The notes below the pieces were generated by a model. It was not told the origin of the DNA. It did no database searches and saw nothing but the letters and a program-made list of their open reading frames with translations. Below are positions 56,289 to 64,000 of a DNA stretch of 64,000 nt, in pieces. The position numbers and the translations under genes were made by a program. This DNA comes from Ignavibacteriae bacterium HGW-Ignavibacteriae-2 (lineage in GTDB: Bacteria; Bacteroidota; Ignavibacteria; Ignavibacteriales; Melioribacteraceae), in assembly GCA_002839805.1 (NCBI GenBank), contig PGYT01000001.1:155530-219529 (forward strand). Direction: 5' to 3'. Position 1 is the first letter of the stretch. The number at the start of each line of letters is the position of its first letter.

Positions 56289-56927
56289 TTAAACAAGTCC
56301 CTCTTTAATAGCTTTTACAACAGCCTCGGATTGAGAGTGCACATGAAGTTTTTTGTAAATATTTCTAAAATGAAACCTTACTGTTTCAACACTTATAAAT
56401 AGAGTGTCTGCAATTGCTTTATAACTGTTGCCTTCAACAAGTCCTAAAAGCACTTCCTTTTCGCGGGGTGTAAGCGACGCGGGTTCCTCGTGAGGTATAA
56501 TTTCCTTAGTCTGGCGAAATAGGTTTACAACTTTACGCGCTATATGTGTGTTCATTGGGGCGCCACCTTCATTAGCTTCTTTTATAGCTTCAAGTAATCT
56601 GGCAGGGGGTGTTTTTTTTACGAGATATCCGCACGCGCCGGAACAAAGTGCCTCAAAGATTACCTCGTTTTCATCGTAAATTGTGAGAACGAGAATATTA
56701 TAATCCTCCGATTTTTCCCTAAGCTGCCTTATTCCTTCCAGCCCGGACATACCCGGTAAATCTATATCCATAAGAATAACATTAGGATCAATTTTGTCTA
56801 TTTTTCTGAGTAATGATTCACAATCCGGATATGCTGCTACACATTCATATCCTTCAGTTCCGTCTATTAATATTTTCAGACCTTCACGGATCATCTCATT
56901 ATCTTCTACAATTGCCACTTTAATCAT
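56289..56927 (-). CDS. NarL/FixJ-family response regulator
   Basis: 212 aa. The receiver (about 1-120) has E8/D9, D54, T82 and K104. The LuxR-type helix-turn-helix (about 148-212) has SLTPREKEVLLGLVEGNSYK and SVETVRFHFRNIYKKLHV, all standard. It is encoded 81 bp downstream of the Reg_prop sensor kinase, which has the HisKA_3/NarX-type core that normally pairs with this class. Cassette II further downstream on the same strand is the likely target, inferred from gene order only. Confidence 0.93.
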   Translation of the reverse strand: MIKVAIVEDNEMIREGLKILIDGTEGYECVAAYPDCESLLRKIDKIDPNVILMDIDLPGMSGLEGIRQLREKSEDYNILVLTIYDENEVIFEALCSGACGYLVKKTPPARLLEAIKEANEGGAPMNTHIARKVVNLFRQTKEIIPHEEPASLTPREKEVLLGLVEGNSYKAIADTLFISVETVRFHFRNIYKKLHVHSQSEAVVKAIKEGLV

Positions 56928-57008
56928 TCATTACTTCCTGTTTCTTTTATCGTATAATCAAATATATAATAAATTGTAGTTTATTAAAGCATAAAGAGGG
57001 TAAGCGGA

Positions 57009-60000
57009 TTAAATTAAGCGGCCGACAAAAGTAATGTTCGTGCCTGTTTCCACACTCGATTCTATTTTCAGATTACCGCCAATATTTTTTGCGCGGGCTT
57101 TCATATTATAAAGTCCGTTACCTCGTTTCTTCATTTTCTCATCATCTATTACAAAACCGGGACCATTGTCACGCAGAGCCATAGTTAAAACTCTACCGGA
57201 AATTACTGCATTCAGAAATAATTCCGTACATGTACTGTGTGTAATACTGTTATTGATACCTTCCTTAAAAATTAGGAATAAATTCTGCCGCTGTTCCATA
57301 GATAAAGAAATTTTTTCGAGAGTTTTAAGATTTTCAGAACGGAAAGAGATGCCTTTATATGAAAGAATTTCGGAATATGTATCTTCTAATCTGAGTATAA
57401 GATCATATAACGAATCTCGTTTAGGGTTTACAAGCCAAACTATATCGCTCATTTCATCGACAAGAGAACGGGCTTTAGAACTGATGTGGTGCAAATTTTT
57501 AAGTACGTCCTGCAAATCAGCAGGGATTCTGCTCGAAATAACTTCCGATAGAATTGATATTTCAGTTAAACTCGATCCAATACTATCGTGAAGATCGGCG
57601 GCAAGTTTTGTCCTAAGCCTTTCCACAGCCAATAATTGTTTTACATAAGCAATAACAAAGTATACGAATGGTGTTCCAAAAACCATAATAAGAAGCAGAC
57701 TAAACCACCATGTTTTCCAGAATGGAGGAAGGAAAATTATTTTCAAACTTGCTCCCTCATTATTCCATACACCATCGTTGTTTGCAGCAATTACGGTAAA
57801 ATTATATTCGCCGGGTTCAGTGAGTGTGTACGTTGCCGTGCGTGAATAACCAGCTTCAACCCAGTTTTTATCGAATCCTTCAAGCCTGTATTTATATTTG
57901 TTCTTTTCAGGAATTGTGTAATCAAGCGCAGTATATGTAATTGAAATAACATTTTCATCGTAAAAAAGAGTTATCTGATCTGTTACTGTTATTGAAGATT
58001 TTAATTTTCCGGACGAATCATTCACAGAAATAACATTATTGAACAATTTAAATTCAGTTATATAAACCGGAGGAGCGTAAGGATTATCTTTAAGTTCCTC
58101 GGGATTAAAATAATTTAACCCATTAATTCCGCCAAAGTATAATTCACCGGTATAACTTTTATAACTTGATCCCCAATAGAACTGATTGCTCTGAAGTCCA
58201 TCAAGTTTAGAATAATTTCTGATCTCAAGAGTGTTAGGTTTAAATTGTATCAAACCATTGTTTGAACTCATCCAAAGATTCCCCGAAGAATCATCCAAAA
58301 TTCCGTAAATCACATCGCTGCTCAAACCATCTTTCTCAGTATAATTAGTAAGTAAAGGCTGCCCGTTATTTTTACCCTTTTTATATTCTAACTTATTTAG
58401 CCCTCCCCCGTGCGTACCTACCCATAGTACTTTATCTTTGGTCTCATAAATAGAAATAATTCTGTTGTCACTAAGGCTGTTTTCGTTATTCAAATCGTTA
58501 AAAAATTTTTCGAATTCAATAGATGAGTAATCTTTTTGTTTAAGATTTTTATTTGAAATTTTATTCAATCCGTTCCAGGTACCAATCCATAAATTGCCAT
58601 CAGAGTCTTCAAATATGCAGTTAGACTGCACCCGATTGTCCGATAGACTGTTTGTTAGTTCCGGATTGTTTCGAAAGTGAATAAATTTCTTTGTAGAGTA
58701 GTTAAATAGATCCAATCCGGCCTCTGTGCCTATCCATAAATTCCCGTAACTATCTAGTTTAATAGCCTGAATAATATTGCTGCTCAAACCATCCGGATTG
58801 TTGGGTTTATAGTAATACCTATCAAATTTAGGGTAAATCTTTTTACGGTCTAATTTATTTATTAACGTTTTGTAATTTTTAATCTCATTTAGTCCGCCAC
58901 CCCATGTACCGATCCACATGGATCCATAAGAATCCACAAGTATTGAGGTGATTCCGCTTGTTGCCATGCTAGTTTGGTCATCAGAAGAAAATACAAGATT
59001 AGAAATAGTACCTCTTTTTTTATCGAAAGCATTAAGACCACCCCCAAGAGAACCTATCCAAACAATACCAAAATTATCCTGATAAATAGACCTCACCATA
59101 TTATGACTAAGGCTGTTTTCACTTGCAGGATCGTGATACAAATGATGGAATTTTTTCTTAAGCGGATTATATTTGTTAATACCTCCTCCCGCCGTTCCAA
59201 TCCAAATAATCCCGCTGCGGTCCTCATATACTGTTCTGATAAAATCGTTACTTAAACTGGTTGGATTATTGAGCGCATAGTTATAACGAATAAATTTTTC
59301 AGAATTAGGTTCAAATTGAGTTAACCCTCCTTCGGTACCTATCCACTGATTTTGTGATTTGTCTTCCACAATTGTTCTAACGATATTATTACTAAGCGAT
59401 TCCAAATCATCTTTTTTCTGAAGATATCTTTTATAATTTTTTTTAACTCCGTCCAGAACCACGAAGCCGTTAGATGTGCCGACGTATATTTTATTCTTAC
59501 GAGAAGCTGGCAGTAGTATTGTGTTGATTATATCGTTGCGTAAATAACTTATTTGATATCCGGAATAACTGTCTATTAAAAACCTGTTAGTTTCAATATT
59601 AAATCTGCATAAACCTTTATCGGTTCCAATCAATAAATTCTGTTTATCCAATTTGCATATCGACAAAACAACATTGGAAGGGATTGAATATATGTTGCTC
59701 GGATCGAAACGAAAAGACTGGAAAACTCCCTGCTCTTTATTAAACTTATTCAGTCCCCCCCCTTCCGTGCCTATCCATAAAAATCCTGATTCATCCTCAA
59801 ATATTGTACGAACACTGTTGCTTGATATACTGGCCGGAATAGAAGAATTGTGTTTATATTCTGTAAACATTCCCAAGGTTTGGTCGAACTTGTTTAAACC
59901 GCCACTGTTTGTTCCGACCCATATATTTTTTTGTTTGTCTTCTGTAATAAACCAAATAAAATTATCGGATAAAGAATTTTTCGAATTTCTGTTGTATCGA

Positions 60001-60242
60001 TATACAGTAAAATTATAACCGTCATATTTATTAAGTCCGCCTTCAGTGGCAAACCAAAGAAATCCATATGAATCCTGCAAAATTGAATGGACAGTAATTT
60101 GAGAAAGACCTTGATCAATGGACAAATGTTCAAAATCGATTGTCTGATTTTGAGCAAATGAAAAATTAATTGTAAATATGAATACAATTAAGAAATAATT
60201 TATGAATTGTTTTTTTACGATATTAAAAATTTGCAAGCGCAT
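57009..60242 (-). CDS. Reg_prop/Y_Y_Y sensor histidine kinase (NarX-type core)
   Basis: 1077 aa. A signal sequence (about 12-30) precedes a large periplasmic sensor (about 35-760) with many two-component-regulator propeller repeats of the form SLSDNxIxxIxED-xGxIWVGTxGGGLNKF. A Y_Y_Y domain (about 765-850, KYRLEGFDKNWVEAG) and one membrane helix (about 855-877) follow. The HisKA_3 domain has H885 (ADLHDSIGSS), and the HATPase has DNGPG (1025-1029) and GNGLYN. The same sensor design is found in Bacteroides hybrid two-component systems that detect oligosaccharides, but no receiver or AraC domain is fused here; separate NarL-type regulators follow. I infer a glycan sensor for the adjacent TonB/PorV cassette. 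Confidence 0.93.
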   Translation of the reverse strand: MRLQIFNIVKKQFINYFLIVFIFTINFSFAQNQTIDFEHLSIDQGLSQITVHSILQDSYGFLWFATEGGLNKYDGYNFTVYRYNRNSKNSLSDNFIWFITEDKQKNIWVGTNSGGLNKFDQTLGMFTEYKHNSSIPASISSNSVRTIFEDESGFLWIGTEGGGLNKFNKEQGVFQSFRFDPSNIYSIPSNVVLSICKLDKQNLLIGTDKGLCRFNIETNRFLIDSYSGYQISYLRNDIINTILLPASRKNKIYVGTSNGFVVLDGVKKNYKRYLQKKDDLESLSNNIVRTIVEDKSQNQWIGTEGGLTQFEPNSEKFIRYNYALNNPTSLSNDFIRTVYEDRSGIIWIGTAGGGINKYNPLKKKFHHLYHDPASENSLSHNMVRSIYQDNFGIVWIGSLGGGLNAFDKKRGTISNLVFSSDDQTSMATSGITSILVDSYGSMWIGTWGGGLNEIKNYKTLINKLDRKKIYPKFDRYYYKPNNPDGLSSNIIQAIKLDSYGNLWIGTEAGLDLFNYSTKKFIHFRNNPELTNSLSDNRVQSNCIFEDSDGNLWIGTWNGLNKISNKNLKQKDYSSIEFEKFFNDLNNENSLSDNRIISIYETKDKVLWVGTHGGGLNKLEYKKGKNNGQPLLTNYTEKDGLSSDVIYGILDDSSGNLWMSSNNGLIQFKPNTLEIRNYSKLDGLQSNQFYWGSSYKSYTGELYFGGINGLNYFNPEELKDNPYAPPVYITEFKLFNNVISVNDSSGKLKSSITVTDQITLFYDENVISITYTALDYTIPEKNKYKYRLEGFDKNWVEAGYSRTATYTLTEPGEYNFTVIAANNDGVWNNEGASLKIIFLPPFWKTWWFSLLLIMVFGTPFVYFVIAYVKQLLAVERLRTKLAADLHDSIGSSLTEISILSEVISSRIPADLQDVLKNLHHISSKARSLVDEMSDIVWLVNPKRDSLYDLILRLEDTYSEILSYKGISFRSENLKTLEKISLSMEQRQNLFLIFKEGINNSITHSTCTELFLNAVISGRVLTMALRDNGPGFVIDDEKMKKRGNGLYNMKARAKNIGGNLKIESSVETGTNITFVGRLI

Positions 60243-60469
60243 ATTTTTAATTGATTGAAGGATTAATTGAGAAAAAAAAGACGTAATATGCTATCATTAC
60301 AAGTATTGTTTCCCGTTGATATCTAAGCAACCATCATTAAAGTAACGGTTAAAATACCACATAATATTCAAATGTTCCAATGCATATTCTCATCCGCGCA
60401 TTTATTTGTTAAGTACGCGTTCTTTAATCATATTTATGTTATTTTAGCATTTAAAATTATTTGAGTGTT

Positions 60470-61363
60470 ATGACTTTAGATAAAGCTGCCGAGATAAAAA
60501 TAAAGGAATATTTGGATTCAATAAAACTAAATAATTACAGTACCTCATCAATTTCGAAGAGGCAGTACAATTATGAATTTGAAGTAACAAAATCAACGGG
60601 CAAAATAAAGGTTCAGCTCTATTTTGGTAAAAAGGGACTTAAAACCGTTATTCAAGGAAACTCTGAATCAGAACTATTCCAAGAAATCCACACTCTTTTA
60701 TCGGATCAACCAAAATTAGATTTTCCCCAAAAAGAAGAAATAGAATTTGACGAATATATTGGTTCCGACGAAACAGGAAAAGGCGATCTTTTTGGACCGC
60801 TTGTTGTCTGCGCGTTTTTCTGCGGGAAAAAAGATTCTTTGGAATTACAAAACATAGGTGTCCGCGACAGCAAAGATTTATCGCCTAACCAAATAGAAAC
60901 TATTGCAGGAATTATTAAGCATAAGTTCAAGGACAATTATTACATTGTTATTATTACCCCTGAAAAATATAATAGAATTTACCAAAAATTTAATAATCTT
61001 AATAAATTATTGAACAGCGCCCATACAGAAGCGATCGATAACTTGTTGAAAGTACATGACTGTAAAAATTTTATTATTGATAAATTCAGCAATGAAAAAG
61101 TTATTTTGAATAACGGTTTGGGTGAAGGACACAATATTAAACTAACTCATAAAGCTGAAAGATTTTCCGGTGTAGCCGCAGCCTCGATCTTAGCAAGGTT
61201 CACTTTTGATAATTGGTTCAAAAATCACACTAAATTTGATTTGCCAAAGGGCGCATCTCAAAAAACAGTAGAAACTGCACAAAAAATTTTCGATGATTAT
61301 GGATTAGATGAATTAAATAAAGTGGCTAAACTCCATTTTAAATCGATAAAAAATTTAGTATGA
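60470..61363 (+). CDS. rnhC: Ribonuclease HIII
   Basis: 297 aa from the ATG at 60470; an in-frame TTG at 60461 is possible but unsupported. The N-terminal TBP-like substrate-binding domain (about 1-90, KVQLYFGKKGLKTVIQG) is typical of RNase HIII and absent from RNase HII. The catalytic domain has GSDETGKGDLFGPLVV (first D and E), VRDSKDLSP (third acidic residue), IIDKFSNEK and AERFSGVAAASILAR. The enzyme cleaves RNA in RNA/DNA hybrids during replication and repair. It lies 20 bp before the phosphofructokinase gene on the same strand and may share its transcript. Confidence 0.92.
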   Translation: MTLDKAAEIKIKEYLDSIKLNNYSTSSISKRQYNYEFEVTKSTGKIKVQLYFGKKGLKTVIQGNSESELFQEIHTLLSDQPKLDFPQKEEIEFDEYIGSDETGKGDLFGPLVVCAFFCGKKDSLELQNIGVRDSKDLSPNQIETIAGIIKHKFKDNYYIVIITPEKYNRIYQKFNNLNKLLNSAHTEAIDNLLKVHDCKNFIIDKFSNEKVILNNGLGEGHNIKLTHKAERFSGVAAASILARFTFDNWFKNHTKFDLPKGASQKTVETAQKIFDDYGLDELNKVAKLHFKSIKNLV

Positions 61364-61383
61364 CTAAACTGAAGGAATAACAG

Positions 61384-62493
61384 ATGGTCGCAAAAACAAA
61401 AAGAGTGCGTAGAGTTGGGATTTTAACTGGTGGCGGCGATTGTCCTGGATTAAATGCCGTAATTCGAGGAGTAGCAAAACCCGCGCACGATAACGGGTTA
61501 AGTGTACTTGGCATTCTTGACGGGTTCGAAGGACTTGTAGAAGGCCGGGCAATAGAATTATATAATAAAGATGTGTCAGGTATTTTAGCCAGCGGCGGAA
61601 CAATTTTGGGCTCTTCCAATAAAGGCGATCCATTTCATTGGCCGGAAAAATCGAATGGTGATATTATTATTACCGATAAATCAAAAGACGCAATGAAATA
61701 TTATGACGCCTGGGGATTGGACGCTCTTATTGCTATTGGCGGTGATGGAACAATGAATATTGCCAAACGGTTAAGCGATATGGGTATGAATATAGTAGGC
61801 GTTCCTAAAACAATCGATAATGATTTAGAAGCTACCGATCAGACTTTCGGTCATGATTCCGCAGTTTATGTTGTATCAGAAGCTCTTGATAGGCTTCATA
61901 CAACGGCTTCATCACATCATCGAGTTATGGTAATTGAAGTTATGGGTCGTTACGCCGGTTGGATAGCCTTAAACGGCGGACTTGCAGGCGGCGCGGATAT
62001 TATTTTATTACCCGAATTTCCATTTGAATGGGATGCGGTTTTTGAAAGAGTTTTAAAACGTAATATGATGGGCAAAAAATTCAGTATTGTTTGTGTGGCC
62101 GAAGGCGCAAAACCTAAAGATGGTGAAATGATAGTTAAAAAAGTTGATAAAAAACGTACCGATCCGATTCAGCTCGGCGGCATAGCTGAAGTGGTTGCCC
62201 AAAAAATCAGCGATAATACCGGATTAGAAACCCGATACACAGTTCTCGGTCATTTGCAGCGCGGAGGAAGTCCAACCCCTTATGATAGAATTTTATCTAC
62301 AAAATTCGGAACTACAGCAATTAAATTGGCTATTAAAAAGAAATTTGGCAGAATGGTTGCTCTTAAGGGCAACGAAATTGTTAGTGTAAAAATTGAAGAC
62401 GCCATAGCAAATCAAAAACTAGTTAAACCCGACGATCAGGCAGTTGAAGCTGCTATTGCTATAGGTGTATGTTTCGGGACTAAAAATTTATAA
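61384..62493 (+). CDS. pfkA: 6-phosphofructokinase
   Basis: 369 aa, preceded by a GGA ribosome site. It has GILTGGGDCPGLNAVIRG (12-29), IGGDGT (118-123), PKTIDNDLEATDQTFGHDSA (141-160), MGRYAGW (187-193) and a GHLQRGGSPTPYDR motif near the C-terminus. It phosphorylates fructose-6-phosphate in glycolysis. The glycine of GGDG favours ATP as phosphoryl donor, while the lysine of PKTIDND is the residue seen in PPi-using and mixed group III enzymes. I therefore call it a group III-like PFK, probably ATP-dependent. Donor choice needs assay. Confidence 0.93.
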   Translation: MVAKTKRVRRVGILTGGGDCPGLNAVIRGVAKPAHDNGLSVLGILDGFEGLVEGRAIELYNKDVSGILASGGTILGSSNKGDPFHWPEKSNGDIIITDKSKDAMKYYDAWGLDALIAIGGDGTMNIAKRLSDMGMNIVGVPKTIDNDLEATDQTFGHDSAVYVVSEALDRLHTTASSHHRVMVIEVMGRYAGWIALNGGLAGGADIILLPEFPFEWDAVFERVLKRNMMGKKFSIVCVAEGAKPKDGEMIVKKVDKKRTDPIQLGGIAEVVAQKISDNTGLETRYTVLGHLQRGGSPTPYDRILSTKFGTTAIKLAIKKKFGRMVALKGNEIVSVKIEDAIANQKLVKPDDQAVEAAIAIGVCFGTKNL

Positions 62494-62639
62494 AATCACT
62501 TGCATGAAATTATAAAACAGCATATATTTGGCTTTGTTCTTTTTGAGTATAAGACAGTTTTGTTAAAATTCAAAATTATTTGCGCTCGCTAAATTGTTTA
62601 GTAGTTTCCGCCTACGTTTTACAAACTACGGCGGACAAG
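62494..62639. other. Spacer between pfkA and the tRNA-like fragment, with a nested hairpin
   Basis: No coding frame seen. At 62607-62635 lies a symmetrical hairpin, TCCGCC-TAC-GTTT-TAC-AAAC-TAC-GGCGGA, in which the outer and inner arms pair around mismatched TAC/TAC bulges. It directly abuts the tRNA-Asp-like fragment. Confidence 0.5.
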
Positions 62640-62690
62640 CAGTTGGTTAGAACGCCTGTCCCGATACATCGGGAAGATCGCGAGTTCGAG
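62640..62690 (+). repeat. Rearranged tRNA-Asp-like fragment with palindromic insert
   Basis: CAGTTGGTTAGAACGCCTG (62640-62658) is identical to the D-arm and start of the anticodon arm of the real tRNA-Asp 75 bp downstream. TCGCGAGTTCGAG (62678-62690) is identical to its T-arm. Between them the anticodon stem-loop is replaced by the near-perfect palindrome TCCCGATACATCGGGA (62659-62674). Both acceptor halves are missing, so this cannot be a working tRNA. Confidence 0.85.
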
Positions 62691-62714
62691 ATAATATATA
62701 TTTGATAAATTTTT

Positions 62715-62788
62715 GGGGTCGTAGTTCAGTTGGTTAGAACGCCTGCCTGTCACGCAGGAGGTCGCGAGTTCGAGTCTCGTCGGCCCCG
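62715..62788 (+). tRNA. tRNA-Asp (GTC)
   Basis: A complete cloverleaf. The acceptor GGGGTCG (62715-62721) pairs with CGGCCCC (62781-62787) with one G-T pair, and the discriminator base is G. The D-arm contains AGTTGGTTAGA. The anticodon loop CTGTCAC lies in a CCTGC/GCAGG stem and gives anticodon GTC. The T-arm is GCGAG-TTCGAGT-CTCGT. CCA is not encoded. It is followed 5 bp later by a strong terminator. Confidence 0.96.
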
Positions 62789-62793
62789 CTCTT

Positions 62794-62827
62794 AAAAGCC
62801 ACTCAGTTTGAGTGGCTTTTTTGTTTT
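62794..62827 (+). terminator. Terminator of tRNA-Asp
   Basis: A 12-bp perfect stem, AAAAGCCACTCA (62794-62805) and TGAGTGGCTTTT (62809-62820), has a 3-nt loop and is followed by TTGTTTT. Confidence 0.93.
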
Positions 62828-63306
62828 AAATTAAAAGAGCGAAAAGTAGAAAATATATTTAAGCGATTATATCTTGAAGTATTCACGACTAGTCGGGAAG
62901 TCTTTTCGGTTGGACAAATTAAAACCTCGATGTATTTTTTGTGTGGCTTTTTTAATTCTAAATATGAGACTTATAAACGCCCAATCTCCAAAAGGGATGG
63001 TTTATTGCCTGCCAGTACTGCTGCAATTTTATGTAAAATGATAAATAATTCTTTTATGATTACTAACCCAGAAAAATAAAATGTTTAGGAAAATTTTATC
63101 ACCCCAATATTTATTGTATATTTAGAAAGACAATATCTCCTAACATCTTTCAATTGGCGATTAAATAATCGAAAAGAGAATTAATTCATTTCAATATCTA
63201 ATTCCCTTTAACTATCTTCTTTTATATTATTCTTCACGATGGAATGCTTTAATAGAATACTTAGAATTGTTGTTAGAGATCAATTTAATAAACTCAAGGA
63301 GTATAA
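62828..63306. other. Long leader/intergenic region upstream of the RRM gene
   Basis: About 480 bp without a convincing coding frame. TATATTTA at 63117-63124 resembles a -7 promoter element, although the -33 match is only TTTT. If used, it gives a leader of about 175 nt. Long leaders are common for cold-induced RNA-binding proteins, but I see no defined cold-box motif. Confidence 0.4.
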
Positions 63307-63627
63307 ATGAATATTTTTGTTGGTAATATCGCACCGCAAGTAAGTGATCAGGAATTGGAAGATCTTTTTAAAGCATACGGAGAATTAAAAAGTGTAAAAA
63401 TTATCCGGGATATGTTCTCAGGGGAATCTAAAGGATTTGGATTTGTTGAGATGAAAGATAAAATTGCCTCTGAAACAGCAATCAAAGAACTGAACACAAA
63501 AGATTTAGGCGGAAAAAAAATAGTTGTTAATGAAGCAAGACCGAAAACTGACAGCCGTCGTAGTGGTGGTAATAGAGGTGGCGGTAATAGAGGTGGTGGC
63601 AACCGAGGCGGCGGACGAGGCTGGTAA
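63307..63627 (+). CDS. RRM-type RNA-binding protein with glycine/arginine tail
   Basis: 106 aa, AAGGAG ribosome site. One RNA-recognition motif (about 1-79) has RNP2 IFVGNI (3-8) and RNP1 KGFGFVEM (42-49). A tail of NRGGG repeats (about 87-106) follows. Small RRM proteins of this build occur in cyanobacteria, Bacteroidetes and Chlorobi, where several are cold-induced and thought to act as RNA chaperones. The tail is encoded by a GGTGGC-type nucleotide repeat that could vary in length. The gene stands alone and is closed by a terminator. Confidence 0.93.
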   Translation: MNIFVGNIAPQVSDQELEDLFKAYGELKSVKIIRDMFSGESKGFGFVEMKDKIASETAIKELNTKDLGGKKIVVNEARPKTDSRRSGGNRGGGNRGGGNRGGGRGW

Positions 63628-63674
63628 AACCTTTGTTTTAGTATTCTGCTGTATAAACATTTCTAATATTTATA

Positions 63675-63707
63675 ACAAAATACCCCGCTTTCTTAGGGGT
63701 ATTTTGT
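63675..63707 (+). terminator. Terminator of the RRM gene
   Basis: A 12-bp perfect stem, ACAAAATACCCC (63675-63686) and GGGGTATTTTGT (63696-63707), has a 9-nt loop. The T-rich arm supplies the U-tract, and the mirrored A-tract could also serve the convergent gene. Confidence 0.88.
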
Positions 63708-63796
63708 TTGTCAGTACAAACTAATTCTTAATCAATAATTTTTTGATTTTTGCTTTACTCTTCGGCTGCAATGTATTCCGCCATATGAAATTTATT

Positions 63797-64000
63797 TTAT
63801 TCCAATAGTAACAGCTTTTTTGTCTCTATATAATTCCCGACTTTAAGCGCATATAAATAGACTCCGCTTGATAAATTTGAACCGTTAAAAACAACCTTGT
63901 ATGTCCCTGATGACTGCTGTTCGTTAACCAGCAAAGTTATTTCACGTCCGAGTATATCATAAATAGCCAGTTGGACTTTATTCTGAACATCGATTTTTTC
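63797..64000 (-). CDS. C-terminal end of a T9SS-secreted protein (cut by window edge)
   Basis: The last 67 codons of a gene entering from the right edge. They read as a T9SS type A sorting domain: VQLAIYDILGREITLLVNEQ, SGTYKVVFNG, LSSGVYLYALKVGNY, then TKKLLLLE and a stop at 63797. The functional part lies outside the window, so only export by T9SS can be inferred. Confidence 0.88.
   Translation of the reverse strand, partial: EKIDVQNKVQLAIYDILGREITLLVNEQQSSGTYKVVFNGSNLSSGVYLYALKVGNYIETKKLLLLE

Noticed and set aside
57166..57591. 141-codon open frame on the plus strand
   Set aside because: Antisense to the kinase core of the Reg_prop sensor, with no family likeness or start signal.
63541..63620. 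Possible CRISPR-like or tandem-repeat array
   Set aside because: The GGTGGC-type repeats are in frame and encode the NRGGG tail of the RRM protein. No spacers, leader or cas genes are present anywhere in the window.

Overview
The window looks like a chromosome segment from an AT-rich member of the Ignavibacteria/Chlorobi-Bacteroidetes side of the tree. I infer this from many secreted proteins ending in the 'NYPNPFNP' type IX secretion (T9SS) sorting domain, PorV/PorQ-family barrels, SusC-like TonB-dependent receptors, and abundant multihaem cytochromes. No phylogenetic marker was tested, so the assignment is an inference from gene content.

Region 1 (180-13755) is a respiratory/extracellular electron transfer locus. 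A sensor kinase carrying a haem-c motif in its extracytoplasmic domain, and a sigma-54-dependent (NtrC-type) response regulator, face away from an excellent sigma-54 promoter (3215-3230). That promoter drives a small receiver-like protein and a nonahaem cytochrome with a T9SS sorting domain, so this cytochrome is probably exported to the cell surface. Next come a heptahaem NapC/NirT-family (ImcH-like) quinol dehydrogenase and, on the opposite strand, a three-gene group: a 23-haem anchored cytochrome with a separate cytochrome b, and a 16-haem cytochrome fused to a cytochrome b (CbcL-like). Together the locus encodes 55 c-type haem sites plus one in the sensor.

Region 2 (14154-23340) holds an RsbR-N-like sensor domain protein, an acyl-AMP ligase/ACP/PlsC fusion, a T9SS-exported phosphodiester glycosidase, a beta-barrel-like protein, and a carbamoyltransferase-SxtJ-SxtK trio whose third member is a 52-codon gene that is easily missed.

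Region 3 (23505-60242) is dominated by two paralogous minus-strand cassettes. Each runs: SusC-like TonB receptor, large secreted protein with a 'VVPNPY' C-terminal domain, PorV/PorQ-like barrel, then a T9SS protein with repeated 'VDM' beta-sandwich domains. Cassette I (23559-33699) also has an IPT-domain lipoprotein and is preceded by a GHL10-type glycoside hydrolase. Cassette II (44261-55304) begins with a parvulin lipoprotein and is preceded by a Reg_prop sensor kinase and two NarL-type regulators. Between the cassettes lie a GH13 amylase, a tandem pair of SGNH hydrolase/TPR membrane proteins, and two decayed secreted-protein genes. The picture is sensing, binding and import of a glucan-like polymer, but the substrate is not proven.

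Region 4 (60461-64000) has housekeeping genes: RNase HIII, 6-phosphofructokinase, tRNA-Asp preceded by a rearranged tRNA-Asp-like fragment, an RRM RNA-binding protein, and the C-terminal end of another T9SS protein cut by the window edge.
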